From Paenibacillus lacisoli (GTDB lineage: Bacteria; Bacillota; Bacilli; Paenibacillales; Paenibacillaceae): a stretch of DNA of 64,000 nucleotides. This document shows positions 51,014-59,205 of this stretch, piece by piece. The notes beneath the pieces were generated by a model. It ran no database searches. It saw only the letters and a list, made by a program, of their open reading frames with translations, and had not been told where the DNA came from. Both the position numbers and the translations under genes were made by a program. Position 1 is the stretch's first letter, and every line of letters begins with the position of its first letter. The DNA is taken from NCBI RefSeq assembly GCF_030580655.1, contig NZ_JAUQTB010000015.1, positions 20,356 to 84,355 on the forward strand. Reading direction: 5' to 3'.

Positions 51014-52323
51014 GATTGCCCCTCCCTTACGGTATGCCAGCTTGTCAGCCGTTTACGGTTGTAGTGAAGGAACAGGGTGAAGGCCACCAGCACGATCCAG
51101 CACGGAAAGAAACGGCCGCTGCTGAAATACAAGTAACGCGGTACCTCCAGAATGCCAACCATCCAGATGGGATACATGATCAATCCGAAGGTATGACCCT
51201 GCTTGAAATGAGTGAACAGCAGTCCGCTGAAAAAGCCCATCACTACCCAGAACACCGATGCGCCCAGCACGCCATAGTCATGGTAAGGCAGCAGCAAACC
51301 TGAAGGATTGTTGAATTCCGGATTGCCCATGCTTTCCAGCACATTGTTCAGCATCATTTCCGGCTGGGTGCCGAACATGGAGAAGTACGTACCCGATCCA
51401 AGTCCCGGGAAGCTCCACAGCCACTCCCAGGTAAAATAAGGGAAAGGCATGGACTGAAAGCCAAGCTGCTGGATATACAGTGTACCCGTGTTCATTGCCG
51501 TTACGTAGTAGCCGAAGAAGCGGGTCACGATAAACTCCCAGAAAGAAGGATAGACGTAGACGTAATAGCTCAGCCAGGAGCGGAAGTACTCACCCAGACC
51601 GAAGAACAGAACAAGGACTGCAACCCCGATCACCGGAAAAATGTTTAACAGCGGGATTTTTTTTCCTTGTTTATGACGGACCGAGACCCAGATCACCAGA
51701 GCCGGTACGAGAATTTCGAGAATGGCCAGCCGCTCCGAGAAGAAGATCGATCGCAGCAGGGTCAGCACGACCACGATGGCCAGCATCGGCATAAACGTTT
51801 TCTTGTTCCGGAAGCATTGATAATAGACGGCCAGAATGGTGAACGGGATTCCGAAGTTGGTGAACGAAGTCACGCCCGTCACCTTCTCAAAATTCTGGGT
51901 AATGTCATAGATGGCTCCGGGCTCTCCGCTAAGCACATTCATGAATAATCCCAGTGAAAATCCATTCTTGACCATAATGGCAAACCAGGCTATGTAACCG
52001 AATAAAGTGAATGCGAACAACAGCTTGATAGCATTTTTGATAAAAGATTCACGATTGATCATCGTGTCGACCAGCACATGCTGCTTCTTCACCCCTTTGG
52101 TTGTCAGGGAAGCAAGAATGCTTCCCGCGACAAAACAAATGGCAGGGAGAATGATGTACCAGATATTCGTATCATTAATGAATTTGTCTACCCGGTAGAA
52201 GCTGACGTAGCTGCTTTCCGGAATCAGGTAGGCGCCGGCTGTGACAATCCCGATCACCATCAGGAAGATAAAGGTCGGATTCATCCACCATATTGAAAAT
52301 TTGAAGCCTTCACGTTCCTTCAT
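51010..52323 (-). CDS. Wzy-like EPS polymerase (O-antigen polymerase family)
   Basis: 437 aa membrane protein with about eleven to twelve hydrophobic segments and a large extracellular loop around residues 250-340 (from YYVTAMNTGTLYIQQLGFQS to MGNPEFNNPSGLLLPYHDYG). This pattern fits Wzy/EpsG-type polymerases, which join repeat units outside the membrane. Sequence motifs in this family are weak; the call rests on topology and on lying between ugd and glycosyltransferases. Confidence 0.8.
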   Translation of the reverse strand: MKEREGFKFSIWWMNPTFIFLMVIGIVTAGAYLIPESSYVSFYRVDKFINDTNIWYIILPAICFVAGSILASLTTKGVKKQHVLVDTMINRESFIKNAIKLLFAFTLFGYIAWFAIMVKNGFSLGLFMNVLSGEPGAIYDITQNFEKVTGVTSFTNFGIPFTILAVYYQCFRNKKTFMPMLAIVVVLTLLRSIFFSERLAILEILVPALVIWVSVRHKQGKKIPLLNIFPVIGVAVLVLFFGLGEYFRSWLSYYVYVYPSFWEFIVTRFFGYYVTAMNTGTLYIQQLGFQSMPFPYFTWEWLWSFPGLGSGTYFSMFGTQPEMMLNNVLESMGNPEFNNPSGLLLPYHDYGVLGASVFWVVMGFFSGLLFTHFKQGHTFGLIMYPIWMVGILEVPRYLYFSSGRFFPCWIVLVAFTLFLHYNRKRLTSWHTVREGQS

Positions 52324-52349
52324 TCCACATAACTCTCCCTCGGACTGGA

Positions 52350-53693
52350 TTACGGATTCAGCAGAATCGACTCTCTGAATTGATCAAGACTGCCCACCTG
52401 CGGACGGCCGATCGAGTAATACTGGAACTCCGCCTGATTAATCTGTTCCTTCGTGAAGACATTCCGGCCGTCAATCAGCACAGGCTGGTTCATGATCTGC
52501 CGCAGCTCGGACAGCTGCACATTTTTGAACTCGGCCCAGTCTGTCAGCAGGCACAGCGCATCGCAATTCTCGGCAGCGTCCATAGCACTTCCTGCCCATT
52601 CCACCGTTTCATCACCCTCGAACACCTTGCGGAAGTTCTCCATCGCAATCGGGTCATAGGCTTTGACCACAGCGCCAGCCTCGAGCAGGGCACTGATAAT
52701 ATCCAGCGCAGGTGCTTCGCGCACATCGTCTGTATCCGGCTTAAAAGCCAGACCCCAGATACCGATCACCTTGCCTTTGAGATCACCGAGTGAATGCTTC
52801 AGCTTGGCAATCACGTTAAAACGCTGACCCTGGTTCACTTCAACGACGGACTTCAGCAGCTTGAACTCATAATCCACGTTACCAGCGATCTGGATCAAGG
52901 CATGAGTGTCTTTGGGGAAACAAGAACCACCGTACCCGATACCCGCCTGCAGGAAGGAAGAGCCAATCCGCTTGTCATACCCCATGCCCTGTGCCACGTG
53001 CGTAACGTCCGCACCTACCTTCTCACAGATGTTGGCAATTTCGTTAATGAACGAAATTTTGGTTGCAAGGAAGGCATTCGATGCATATTTGATCATCTCG
53101 GCACTGCGCACCTCTGTCACCATGATCTGATCCGTCAACGGATGATGCAGCTCGACGAGCATCCGGGCTGCCTGCTCACTGTCAGAGCCGATGATGATGC
53201 GATCCGGATGCAGCGTATCTTTAACCGCCGACCCTTCACGCAGGAATTCAGGAATGGAGACCACATCGAACGGATGTGAAGTCAGCTGGCTGATAATTGC
53301 CTTGATCTTGTCGTTGGTTCCCACAGGCACGGTGCTTTTCGTTACGACAACCTTGTAGCCGTTCATAGCCAGCGCGATATCCTGTGCAACCTGCTCAATA
53401 AATTCAAGATTCGCCTCTCCATTCGGCAGCGAAGGTGTACCCACTGCGATGAATACGACATCTGCACGATGTACGGCTTCCGTCAGCTCGTTGGTGAAAC
53501 GAAGTCGTCCCAGCCCTTTGTTTTTATCTATCAGTTCTTTCAGTCCTGGCTCGTAGATCGGCACTTCACCATTATTCAGCATTTCGATCTTACCCAAATC
53601 CTTGTCCACACAAGTGACCTGATTGCCAATCTCCGAGAAGCACACCCCGGATACCAAGCCCACATAACCCGTTCCGATAAATGTAAGATTCAT
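52350..53693 (-). CDS. ugd: UDP-glucose 6-dehydrogenase
   Basis: Oxidises UDP-glucose to UDP-glucuronate with NAD, 447 aa. The NAD-binding GTGYVGLVSGVCFSEIG is at residues 7-23, the catalytic cysteine in GYGGSCFPKDTHALI (near residue 260), and the C-terminal UDP-binding domain contains VRIDGRN-like LIDGRNVF. Points to glucuronic acid in the EPS, which would make it acidic. Between GT4 and wzy-like genes. Confidence 0.95.
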   Translation of the reverse strand: MNLTFIGTGYVGLVSGVCFSEIGNQVTCVDKDLGKIEMLNNGEVPIYEPGLKELIDKNKGLGRLRFTNELTEAVHRADVVFIAVGTPSLPNGEANLEFIEQVAQDIALAMNGYKVVVTKSTVPVGTNDKIKAIISQLTSHPFDVVSIPEFLREGSAVKDTLHPDRIIIGSDSEQAARMLVELHHPLTDQIMVTEVRSAEMIKYASNAFLATKISFINEIANICEKVGADVTHVAQGMGYDKRIGSSFLQAGIGYGGSCFPKDTHALIQIAGNVDYEFKLLKSVVEVNQGQRFNVIAKLKHSLGDLKGKVIGIWGLAFKPDTDDVREAPALDIISALLEAGAVVKAYDPIAMENFRKVFEGDETVEWAGSAMDAAENCDALCLLTDWAEFKNVQLSELRQIMNQPVLIDGRNVFTKEQINQAEFQYYSIGRPQVGSLDQFRESILLNP

Positions 53694-53751
53694 AAGTATG
53701 GTCTCCTTTTCGCGAAATCACTGTTTTCTGTTTATTTATATGAGGAACTGA

Positions 53752-54960
53752 TTAGAGCTTCGTTGCGACCAGCTGCTCTGCCGTTTTATCCCTTGGATTT
53801 ATGAAATCTGGCGATACTACTTGAGGTGCCGTATACTTGCGGCTGCTCTCGTGAATTTTGCTGTCAATGTGGTTCTGCAGCGTACGCTTGAACGCCTCTG
53901 GCGAGAAACGGATCGCATTCCTGCGGCAGTTGGCCGCCAGAATCTGTTCTCCCTCCGTTTCGAAACGGCGTACACCCTCTACAATGGCATCGGCCGTCTG
54001 TTCATCAAAGAACACGCCTGTCGGGTTACTTTTGTCCAGACCTCTTACAGTCTCCAGTGAGCCGCCGCGTCCGTACGCAATGACGGGTGTACCGCAGGCC
54101 TGGGCTTCAACCGGAGTGATCCCGAAATCTTCCTCTGCTGCGAATACAAATGCCTTGGCACGCTGCATATGACTGACCAGCACCTCATCTGACTGGTATC
54201 CGAGCACCTGGATATTATCCGAGGCGAATGCCTTAACCTTATGCATATCTGGTCCATCTCCGATGATCACCAGCTTTTTGTCCGGCATCCGGGAAAAGGC
54301 CTCAGCGATCATGTCCATCTTCTTGTATGGCACCAACCGTGAGGCGGTGAGATAAAAGTCTTCCTTTTGCTCCTGAAATGAAAAAGCCTCGACATTCACC
54401 GGCGGGTAAATGACTGCAGCCTCTCTGCGGTACACTTTCCATATGCGGTTCGCAATAAATTGGGAGTTGGCGATAAAGTGATCGACACCATTGGAGGTCC
54501 GGTAATCCCACATCCGCATCTTGCTCAGAATCCATTTGGCAAAAGCGCCCTTAACCCCTTTTTCCAGGCCGGACTCCTTCAGATACTGATGCTGCAGATC
54601 CCAGGCATACCGGATCGGAGAGTGTACATAGGAGATATGCATCTGGTTCGGCCCGGTAATGACTCCCTTGGACACCGCATGGGAGCTGGACAGAATCAGA
54701 TCATAGGAGGACAAATCAAACTGTTCGACAGCCAGCGGCATAAGAGGCAGATACTGCCGGTACTTCTTCTTGGCCAGCGGCATCTTCTGGATGAATGAGG
54801 TGTGCACCTTTTTCCCTCTCAGGAATTTGCGGTCCTCTTCTGACAAAAAATCGACCGTACTGAACAAGTCAGCATCCGGATACAGAAGGAGCATCTGCTC
54901 CAGCACCTTCTCGGACCCGGCGTAGGTGGTGAGCCAATCGTGAACGATTGCTACCTTCAT
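53752..54960 (-). CDS. GT4 family glycosyltransferase (WbaZ/mannosyltransferase-like)
   Basis: 402 aa. It starts MKVAIVHDWLTTYAGSEKVL; a frame 33 codons longer lacks a site. YVHSPIRYAWDLQHQYL (about residues 120-136), FYLTASRLVPYKKMDMIAEA and EEDFGITPVEAQACGTPVIA (about 292-311) fit the GT4 group that includes Salmonella WbaZ mannosyltransferase. The donor is probably GDP-mannose, judged by that resemblance and by manC; not proven. Confidence 0.88.
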   Translation of the reverse strand: MKVAIVHDWLTTYAGSEKVLEQMLLLYPDADLFSTVDFLSEEDRKFLRGKKVHTSFIQKMPLAKKKYRQYLPLMPLAVEQFDLSSYDLILSSSHAVSKGVITGPNQMHISYVHSPIRYAWDLQHQYLKESGLEKGVKGAFAKWILSKMRMWDYRTSNGVDHFIANSQFIANRIWKVYRREAAVIYPPVNVEAFSFQEQKEDFYLTASRLVPYKKMDMIAEAFSRMPDKKLVIIGDGPDMHKVKAFASDNIQVLGYQSDEVLVSHMQRAKAFVFAAEEDFGITPVEAQACGTPVIAYGRGGSLETVRGLDKSNPTGVFFDEQTADAIVEGVRRFETEGEQILAANCRRNAIRFSPEAFKRTLQNHIDSKIHESSRKYTAPQVVSPDFINPRDKTAEQLVATKL

Positions 54961-55025
54961 ACGGGAATCATCCTTTCTCCACTCTTTTTCTTGAATTCTC
55001 CAGCAATGCTTACCCGTGGAGTGTA

Positions 55026-55718
55026 TTAGTAGGCGCCCTTCTTCAGGAGCACGCTCCATACTGTAAGGAACAAAATTTTAATATCCAGCCAGATCGTCTT
55101 GTTGTATACGTAGTAAAGCTCGAGGTCTACCCGCTCCGGATAGCCCACATCGCTGCGTCCGCTGACCTGCCAATAGCCGGTTACTCCCGGTTTGACCGAC
55201 AGCAGTTCTCCTTGGCGATCCTTGTACTCCTTCAACTCCTGTGAAACGACCGGACGCGGCCCGACTAGGCTCATATCATTCTTCAGAACATTGAGCAGCT
55301 GCGGTAGTTCATCCAGGCTGGTCTTACGCAGAAACTTCCCCATACGGGTTACGCGCGGATCTTCATCCGGCTCCAGCTTGTAGTTATTCGCCACATACTT
55401 GGCATACAGCTCCTTGTCTTCCTTCAGCCTCTGTTCGGCATTAGTAGCCATGGAGCGGAACTTGTAGATTTTGAACAGATTAAAGTTCTTACCTACACGG
55501 GGCTGCTTGAAAAATACAGGTCCCTTCGGGTCCTCAAGCTTGATCAACACAGCAATCAAAGCAAAGACAGGAAGCAAAACAATCATGCCGAGGCCAGCAG
55601 CTACCACATCCAAGCTTCTCTTGGTGAATTCGAAGAGGTAGCCCTTATCCCAATCCAACTCTCTGGACGAAACAGTATTGTAGTCAGCAGCCTCAGCCTC
55701 GTTATTGGCCATGTTCAT
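55026..55718 (-). CDS. Undecaprenyl-phosphate sugar phosphotransferase (priming enzyme)
   Basis: Starts the lipid-linked repeat unit by moving a sugar-1-phosphate onto undecaprenyl phosphate, 230 aa. One N-terminal hydrophobic helix (about residues 33-53) is followed by the monotopic PGT domain: [35 protein letters not shown] with the catalytic Asp-Glu, GPRPVV and [14 protein letters not shown]. This is the WbaP/EpsL C-terminal type lacking the four-helix membrane part. Usually transfers Glc-1-P or Gal-1-P. Confidence 0.93.
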   Translation of the reverse strand: MNMANNEAEAADYNTVSSRELDWDKGYLFEFTKRSLDVVAAGLGMIVLLPVFALIAVLIKLEDPKGPVFFKQPRVGKNFNLFKIYKFRSMATNAEQRLKEDKELYAKYVANNYKLEPDEDPRVTRMGKFLRKTSLDELPQLLNVLKNDMSLVGPRPVVSQELKEYKDRQGELLSVKPGVTGYWQVSGRSDVGYPERVDLELYYVYNKTIWLDIKILFLTVWSVLLKKGAY

Positions 55719-55769
55719 AGGTGATTTCCTCCATACTCATTTGATAGTAGGGCCTGCCCCGGATTCGGA

Positions 55770-56408
55770 TCAGGCGTAATTCAGCACAGCACCGAGCAGC
55801 TTGGCATTCACATGCTCCATCCCTGCTTTTACCTTGCGGACTTCCGTCTTGGTGACTTTACCTGTGTGGACAACTAGAACAACCCCGTCACTCATCGAGC
55901 CAAGAATTTGGGCATCACTGAAGCTCAGCGCCGGAGGCGTATCAATGATAACCACGTCATACAACTCGGACAGCTCCTGCAGTAGAGCACGCATCTGGTC
56001 AGACCCGAGAATTTCAGACGGACTCGGAGGCAGCTGTCCCGAATTCAGTACAGACAGATTCGGCACATTGGTGGAAGATACAACATCTTCAAGCTCCAGA
56101 TGGCCTGTCAGCAGATCCGTCAGCCCTTTACGGCTCGTTCTCGCGAATACATGCTGAAGGGAAGGCGTACGCAGATCCCCATCCACCAGCAGTACCTTCT
56201 TGTTCTCCTGCGCATAGGTGACAGCAAGATTGGCTGCGGTCGTGGTCTTCCCCTCGCCTTCTGTTGCCGATGTTATGAGAAGCACCTTAACGGGTCTTTC
56301 CAGCGCTGCGAAGCGAATATTGGTTCTGAGTGTTTTATAGGCTTCAGAAGCCGGCGAGCTAGGATTTTTGTCTGCGATGAGCAATCGCTCACTTGCCATT
56401 CTTGTCAT
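55770..56408 (-). CDS. CpsD/CapB-type tyrosine kinase without a tyrosine-rich tail
   Basis: BY-kinase ATPase domain, 212 aa. Walker A SATEGEGKTTTAAN (about residues 47-60), Walker A' VLLVDGDLRTPSLQ (about 73-86) and Walker B VVIIDTPPAL (about 148-157) are intact. An N-terminal SPASEAYKTLRTNIRF oligomerisation segment is present. The protein stops at LGAVLNYA, where relatives continue into a cluster of tyrosines that is autophosphorylated. The membrane activator (57743-58483) is encoded two genes away rather than next to it. Controls polymer length and output with that partner. Confidence 0.9.
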   Translation of the reverse strand: MTRMASERLLIADKNPSSPASEAYKTLRTNIRFAALERPVKVLLITSATEGEGKTTTAANLAVTYAQENKKVLLVDGDLRTPSLQHVFARTSRKGLTDLLTGHLELEDVVSSTNVPNLSVLNSGQLPPSPSEILGSDQMRALLQELSELYDVVIIDTPPALSFSDAQILGSMSDGVVLVVHTGKVTKTEVRKVKAGMEHVNAKLLGAVLNYA

Positions 56409-56425
56409 ATACAGATTCCCCTGCC

Positions 56426-57664
56426 TTACATATGAATTTGTTTGATCGGTCTTTCTTTCGCATCTACGAGCGTAACGGATACCGCGAAGGATTTGCTCTC
56501 CGTATTAAACGCTGTCTGGCCGGAAAGTAAGGAGCTGTAGATATTCTCCATTTCCCGTGTCTGGGCGGCGAAGTTGAATTTCTCACGCACCCGCTTTTGT
56601 CCATTCTCACTAAAGCTGTGCCACAGCTCCTCGTGTTCCATCAATCTCAGAATGTAGCTGGCCAGCTGCTGCCAATCCCGTTCCTTCGCGAGATAACCGG
56701 TACCGTTATGCTGTACGGCCTCCGGAATCCCGCCGGTCGCGAAGCTGACGACAGGAAGCCCCATAGCGTTCGCTTCGAGGAAGACCATGCCCAGTCCCTC
56801 TTCAGCTCCTGATTTCGCCTTAATGCTGGGTACACAGAATACCTTGGCCCGGTTCATCCAGCTTTTGACTACAGCCTGCGGCTGCGTACCGAGGAACGTC
56901 ACATTCTTCAATGTTTTGGCTGCTCTCTGCTCCAATTCGGAGCGAAGCGGACCATCTCCAATAACAACCAGTTCTACTTCCGGATTGACCAGCTGCACTG
57001 CCTTCATCGCCTTCAGTAAGTAGCTGCACCCTTTGACTTCAACCAGCCGCCCTACGAACAGCACAATGGGCTTGCGAATTTCCACCGGGTTCGGTTCAAA
57101 ATTTTCTGCCTGGAGACCAATGTAATGCCGCACGATCTTATTCGCAGGAAATCCCTGATCCAACATCTTGCCCTTGATGAAATCAGAGACAGCAATAAAC
57201 AGGTCCGCTTGCTGCTGAAGGCGTGAGCGATAACGGATATAGTTCCGATGGGTATAATAAGATTTTTTGGCATAAACGTCCTTGGTGGTGGCGTCATATC
57301 CATGGAATGTAGCAATCAACGGGATATTCAGCTTTTTGGCTACCGGCAAGGCCAGTACCGCATCAGGACCGAAGTGAGCGTGCAGCAAGCGAGGATTCAA
57401 TTGATGAATTTGCCTGAACATTCCACGTCTCAGTCTGCCTGTCAGCTTGAACGATATCTCCTGGGATCTTCCCCACATTCCTCCCGGATTCACTACCATT
57501 CGGAATTGTTCATCCAGCGTCAAACCTTCGACGGTACGAGAACCCAAAAAGTGAGCCTGATACTTCTGAAAGCCTTCCGCCTGACTTTTAATAAACGTCT
57601 CCGAAGGAGGTAGCAATTGATCACGGTAAATCAAAATGTTTTGTTTGATATCATTATTTTTCAT
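56426..57664 (-). CDS. GT4 family glycosyltransferase
   Basis: 412 aa. The start MKNNDIKQNILIYRDQLLPP is chosen over an ATG ten codons earlier for its GCAGGTG site and family fit. LHAHFGPDAVLALPVAKKLN (about residues 97-116) and the donor region GAEEGLGMVFLEANAMGLPV (about 288-307) are typical of WcaL/EpsD-like GT4 enzymes. It lies between the chain-length protein and the kinase, an unusual place that splits that pair. Confidence 0.88.
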   Translation of the reverse strand: MKNNDIKQNILIYRDQLLPPSETFIKSQAEGFQKYQAHFLGSRTVEGLTLDEQFRMVVNPGGMWGRSQEISFKLTGRLRRGMFRQIHQLNPRLLHAHFGPDAVLALPVAKKLNIPLIATFHGYDATTKDVYAKKSYYTHRNYIRYRSRLQQQADLFIAVSDFIKGKMLDQGFPANKIVRHYIGLQAENFEPNPVEIRKPIVLFVGRLVEVKGCSYLLKAMKAVQLVNPEVELVVIGDGPLRSELEQRAAKTLKNVTFLGTQPQAVVKSWMNRAKVFCVPSIKAKSGAEEGLGMVFLEANAMGLPVVSFATGGIPEAVQHNGTGYLAKERDWQQLASYILRLMEHEELWHSFSENGQKRVREKFNFAAQTREMENIYSSLLSGQTAFNTESKSFAVSVTLVDAKERPIKQIHM

Positions 57665-57742
57665 GAGGGCACCTGCATGTCGTCTATTTTCCATTGTTGT
57701 CTACGCACATTATGATTCGGTGTTTAATGTATCAATCAGTGA

Positions 57743-58483
57743 TTACTCATTAGCTGGGCGTAGAACCGGTTTCTCTGTCTGCTGCATAGTAGATCCGGCA
57801 TTCAGGTCACCGCGGTTCATATGCTCAACCTTGCTTAGCAGCTTGATTCCGAGGACCTGCTCCAGGTCATGCTCTGTTCTTACAGAATCATCCAGGTAGT
57901 CCAGTAGGAAGATAATGCCTAATCCTAGAAGAAGACCAACTACAAGACTAAGTATAATTAATACCGTCTGATTGTTATTGACCGGCCCGGCATTATAGGT
58001 AGGGTCTGCCGCATTCAGAATAGTAACATTGTTGACCTTCATAATTTCGGTAACACGGTTGATGAATACATCCGATACCGAGTTAACGATCGTCGCTGCT
58101 CTCTGATAGGAAGAATCTCGTACTGTCACGTTGATGACTTGAGTATCCTTCACAGAGTTGATCGTAATTTTATTGCTCAGCTGCTGGGCTGTCAGATTCA
58201 ATTCCGGATGTTGCTTCACGACACTTTTCGTAATCGCCTCCGAGGATATGATCTGCTTATACGTATTGACGAGCATCAGATTCGTATTAATCGAGTTTTG
58301 GTCAACCTGGGTTTGGCCTGTGCTCGTCTCAATCGGTTTATTGACAATCAGATCCGCAGATGCCTGGTAGACGGGCTTAATACTGCTCGTATACAGGAAT
58401 GCAGCACCTACACAGATCACGAGTGTCAGAGCGAGAACCCACCACTTTCTTTTGATGACGCTCAAGTATTCCTTCAGTTCCAT
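57743..58483 (-). CDS. Wzz/YveK-family chain-length and kinase-activator protein
   Basis: 246 aa membrane protein. Two membrane segments (about residues 15-33 and 172-193) flank an extracellular Wzz domain with SSIKPVYQASADLIV at its start; the C-terminal cytosolic tail has DYLDDSVRTEHDLEQVLG, the segment that contacts the BY-kinase in CapA/CpsC proteins. First gene of the EPS cluster, with GGAGGG before the ATG and a possible promoter at 58621-58594. Confidence 0.92.
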   Translation of the reverse strand: MELKEYLSVIKRKWWVLALTLVICVGAAFLYTSSIKPVYQASADLIVNKPIETSTGQTQVDQNSINTNLMLVNTYKQIISSEAITKSVVKQHPELNLTAQQLSNKITINSVKDTQVINVTVRDSSYQRAATIVNSVSDVFINRVTEIMKVNNVTILNAADPTYNAGPVNNNQTVLIILSLVVGLLLGLGIIFLLDYLDDSVRTEHDLEQVLGIKLLSKVEHMNRGDLNAGSTMQQTEKPVLRPANE

Positions 58484-58593
58484 ATGCTTTTACCCTCCGT
58501 TTTGATTGGTCTGTTTATTTACTATCCAGATAAACTGGAGTTGTAAAATAGGTGAAGTCACGACACGTGCAGCAAACCACCGCAAATAAATCA

Positions 58594-58621
58594 ATAATAT
58601 AAAACAACAGCCTCTAACCAA
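58594..58621 (-). promoter_or_regulatory. Possible sigma-A promoter of the EPS cluster
   Basis: On the minus strand TTGGTT (58621-58616) is 16 bases from TATTAT (58599-58594), giving a start near 58587 and a leader of about 100 bases before the chain-length gene. Elements are only fair, so other promoters further upstream remain possible. Confidence 0.45.
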
Positions 58622-59146
58622 TGGCACACACTAGGTTTGAAAAGTATTTGCATTATGGGATTTGAGTCGGATCGTGTAATAAATTGGGGAAACGAATCAT
58701 TAAGGAAAAATCTTCTGGAAAAAAGGACACGATTGAAGTATTACGCTTGGAGGTAAATCCATGAAGCGATGACCAATAAGCGATAGTTATGTATTGGGTA
58801 TCAGTCTCCTTTACTGGAATCTGAGAGGAGCTATGAATCGTTAATGCCTTCCCCGTCTGTGTCAGTAACGCGAGACAGTACGTCCTTAGCAGGCAGTTAT
58901 AGCAGCCGGACAGGGCTAATCTTAAACCTGTCAGCTGTACTGCAGGCTGATTGGCTTATGCGCTTGGCTTGATATCCTTCACGTCCTTTTACTGCTGCCT
59001 TGTCTTTATCACTCTTAAACGATATAAAAATTGTTGAAACATTTTCACGAATAAATCAAGAAAATGCAGGAAAAAAGTCCTACATGAACACACGCTTTCC
59101 GTATAATTACTTATCTTTTGCCAAATTACTTTCAGAAACAGCATAA

Positions 59147-59170
59147 AACCGCAGCTTTTCAGCTGCGGTT
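59147..59170 (-). terminator. Intrinsic terminator after the first beta-helix gene
   Basis: A perfect ten-base stem AACCGCAGCT / AGCTGCGGTT with a GAAA loop on the minus strand, followed by a short TTAT tail. It lies 35 bases past the stop of the gene at 59206. Confidence 0.75.
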
Positions 59171-59205
59171 GCCTCAAATTTAACGATAAAATCAGCAAAT
59201 GATTT

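Larger units (their letters stand above)
58484..59205 (-). other. Long non-coding region upstream of the EPS cluster
   Basis: 722 bases with no supported gene. From the EPS side on the minus strand it holds a leader of about 100 bases, a possible promoter (58621-58594), then a segment at 58820-58970 able to fold into an extended stem with internal loops, and finally the terminator of the beta-helix gene (59170-59147). Two three-codon reading frames with good ribosome sites occur on the plus strand near 58761 and 58833. See findings. Confidence 0.6.

Noticed and set aside
55726..55772. A frameshift that would restore a tyrosine tail to the BY-kinase
   Set aside because: One other frame past the stop has two adjacent tyrosines but no repeated cluster or family-like tail, so a simple frameshift is not supported.
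58820..58970. A known riboswitch (c-di-GMP, c-di-AMP) upstream of the EPS cluster
   Set aside because: The conserved core bases of those classes are missing; only generic stems can be seen, so it is reported as an unclassified candidate.
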